Shown here: in pieces, positions 5,596-6,365 of the stretch
How the letters are laid out: the number at the start of each line of letters is the position of its first letter
Numbering within the stretch: position 1 is the first letter of the stretch
Source: Gammaproteobacteria bacterium GWE2_37_16
GTDB lineage: Bacteria; Pseudomonadota; Gammaproteobacteria; UBA9339
Direction of reading: 5' to 3'
DNA: 6,365 bases
Assembly (NCBI GenBank): GCA_001801285.1
Contig: MGXG01000116.1
Span: 1-6,365, forward strand
The notes under the pieces: generated by a model
Seen by the model: the letters and a program-made list of their open reading frames with translations, nothing else
Told to the model about the DNA's origin: nothing
Databases searched by the model: none
Program-made: the position numbers and the translations under genes

Positions 5596-5648
5596 GTATT
5601 CATGGGATGAAAATAATTTTTTGATTTGTGCAACAACGCTGTTTTAAA

Positions 5649-6167
5649 TTATTTTGTTTCGTAAATAAAATTAGCACGGCGATTTAATTTATAAGATTCT
5701 TCATCTTGACCAAAAGCAATCGGTTTTTCTTTGCCGTAGCTCAGCATGACGATTTGTTTTTCTATAACGCCTTGTTGTTTTAATAATGAAGCGACTGCTT
5801 TAGCACGACGCCAGCCTAAAGCAACGTTATATTCACGGCTGCCGCGTGCGTCAGTGTTACCTTCTACGCGCACTCTTGCATTAGGGTGAGCAACTAAATA
5901 AGCAGCTTGCACATAGATGGAGGGAATATCGTCATGTTGAATTGCATCTTTATCAAAATCAAAATAATAAACTTGATTATATGGTGCTTTAAGTCTATAT
6001 GCTGAATTCGGTCCCTGGAGATCATCAGGGTTATCCAAGCCTTGCGTTTGTGCGCCATCAGGACCTAGACCATCGGTATTTTGTTTATTTTTCATCGAGC
6101 TACAGGCCGATAAAAATACTACGCTGCAAGCTAAAACAGCTAGCTTTGACCAATAATTTGTACGCAT
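5649..6167 (-). CDS. pal: Peptidoglycan-associated outer-membrane lipoprotein Pal
   Basis: Pal is a lipid-anchored outer-membrane protein that binds peptidoglycan and is positioned by TolB and TolA during division. The 172-residue product starts with a lipoprotein signal and lipobox LSAC (C22 is the lipidated residue; S23 gives no inner-membrane retention signal). A short G/D/Q-rich tether follows, then the OmpA-like domain (about 66-170): VYYFDFDKDAI, VEGNTDARGSREYNVALGWR (101-120) followed by R121, and LSYGKEKPIAFGQDE with NRRANFIY. D106 and R121 are the expected diaminopimelate-contacting positions. Length matches the family. The start is set by AGGAGA (plus-strand 6175-6180 reversed), seven bases before the ATG. 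tolB lies upstream and cpoB downstream on the same strand, the classical order. Confidence 0.97.
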   Translation of the reverse strand: MRTNYWSKLAVLACSVVFLSACSSMKNKQNTDGLGPDGAQTQGLDNPDDLQGPNSAYRLKAPYNQVYYFDFDKDAIQHDDIPSIYVQAAYLVAHPNARVRVEGNTDARGSREYNVALGWRRAKAVASLLKQQGVIEKQIVMLSYGKEKPIAFGQDEESYKLNRRANFIYETK

Positions 6168-6216
6168 CCTAATATCTCCTAGTTTTTGATTTTTAGTTAA
6201 ATAAATCTAATTAGAA

Positions 6217-6244
6217 ATTTAACACTTATGAGCGAAAAATTCAA
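6217..6244 (-). promoter_or_regulatory. pal: Possible internal promoter before pal
   Basis: Read on the minus strand, TTGAAT (6244-6239) and TTAAAT (6222-6217) are spaced by 16 bases and match the -35 and -10 consensus at 4 of 6 each. The 132-base tolB-pal gap is long enough for separate transcription of pal. Such matches are common in AT-rich DNA, so support is weak. Confidence 0.25.
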
Positions 6245-6299
6245 AGTTATTTATGTTTATAAAATATTTTTCCGTATAAATTTCCTTTGTAATAGTTGT

Positions 6300-6365
6300 T
6301 TAATGCGTAAACGGTCCCCAGGCTGGTTCTTGTACTTCACCTTCGCGAGCTGGTAAAAATAATTT
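6300..6365 (-). CDS. tolB: TolB C-terminal end (gene continues beyond the right edge)
   Basis: Reading leftwards from the window edge gives 21 residues and a TAA stop: a segment starting KLFLPAREGEVQEPAW and ending GPFTH. This matches the end of TolB proteins (LPA..G.V..PAW.P in E. coli), the last strand region of the periplasmic beta-propeller that binds Pal and TolA. Its position directly upstream of pal on the same strand agrees with the tolB-pal-cpoB order. Only the C-terminus is visible, so identification rests on this short match plus context. Confidence 0.85.
   Translation of the reverse strand, partial: KLFLPAREGEVQEPAWGPFTH

Overview
The window is an AT-rich stretch of a gammaproteobacterial chromosome made mostly of conserved cell-envelope and housekeeping genes. 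The pairing of yidC with an ampE-type gene, the tolB-pal-cpoB order, an RsmJ methyltransferase, and Pal and YidC sequences that look closest to my memory of Legionella/Coxiella-type proteins suggest a Legionellales-like organism. The group is an inference; the class is fairly secure.

Layout, left to right. The 3' two thirds of yidC (membrane insertase) enter from the left edge on the + strand. A 205-base gap follows, carrying a plausible promoter, and then a full ampE-like membrane protein gene (+). A convergent intergenic region (2197-2562) holds a weak terminator and a paired-hairpin repeat. pssA (phosphatidylserine synthase, -) and rsmJ (16S rRNA m2G1516 methyltransferase, +) diverge from a 67-base spacer with a palindromic -10 box. 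A second convergent region (3992-4403) contains an rsmJ terminator and two more paired-hairpin repeats. The rest, on the - strand, is the distal tol-pal cluster: the last 21 codons of tolB, then pal, then cpoB, with a fourth repeat lying between pal and cpoB.

The genes do not form one pathway, but most serve the envelope: YidC inserts inner-membrane proteins, PssA makes phospholipid, TolB/Pal/CpoB keep the outer membrane attached during division and couple this to peptidoglycan synthesis, and AmpE belongs to a family linked to cell-wall sensing.

The most unusual content is not a gene. It is a family of four interspersed inverted repeats with GTAG/CTAC feet and paired hairpins having TTTA/TAAA loops. 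The stems differ between copies by base-pair-preserving changes. They resemble REP/BIME elements mobilised by RAYT (TnpA-REP) proteins, although no RAYT gene is present here. One copy has 13-base tandem duplications at both ends, and two copies share extra flanking sequence. I found no evidence of a new defence or biosynthetic system.
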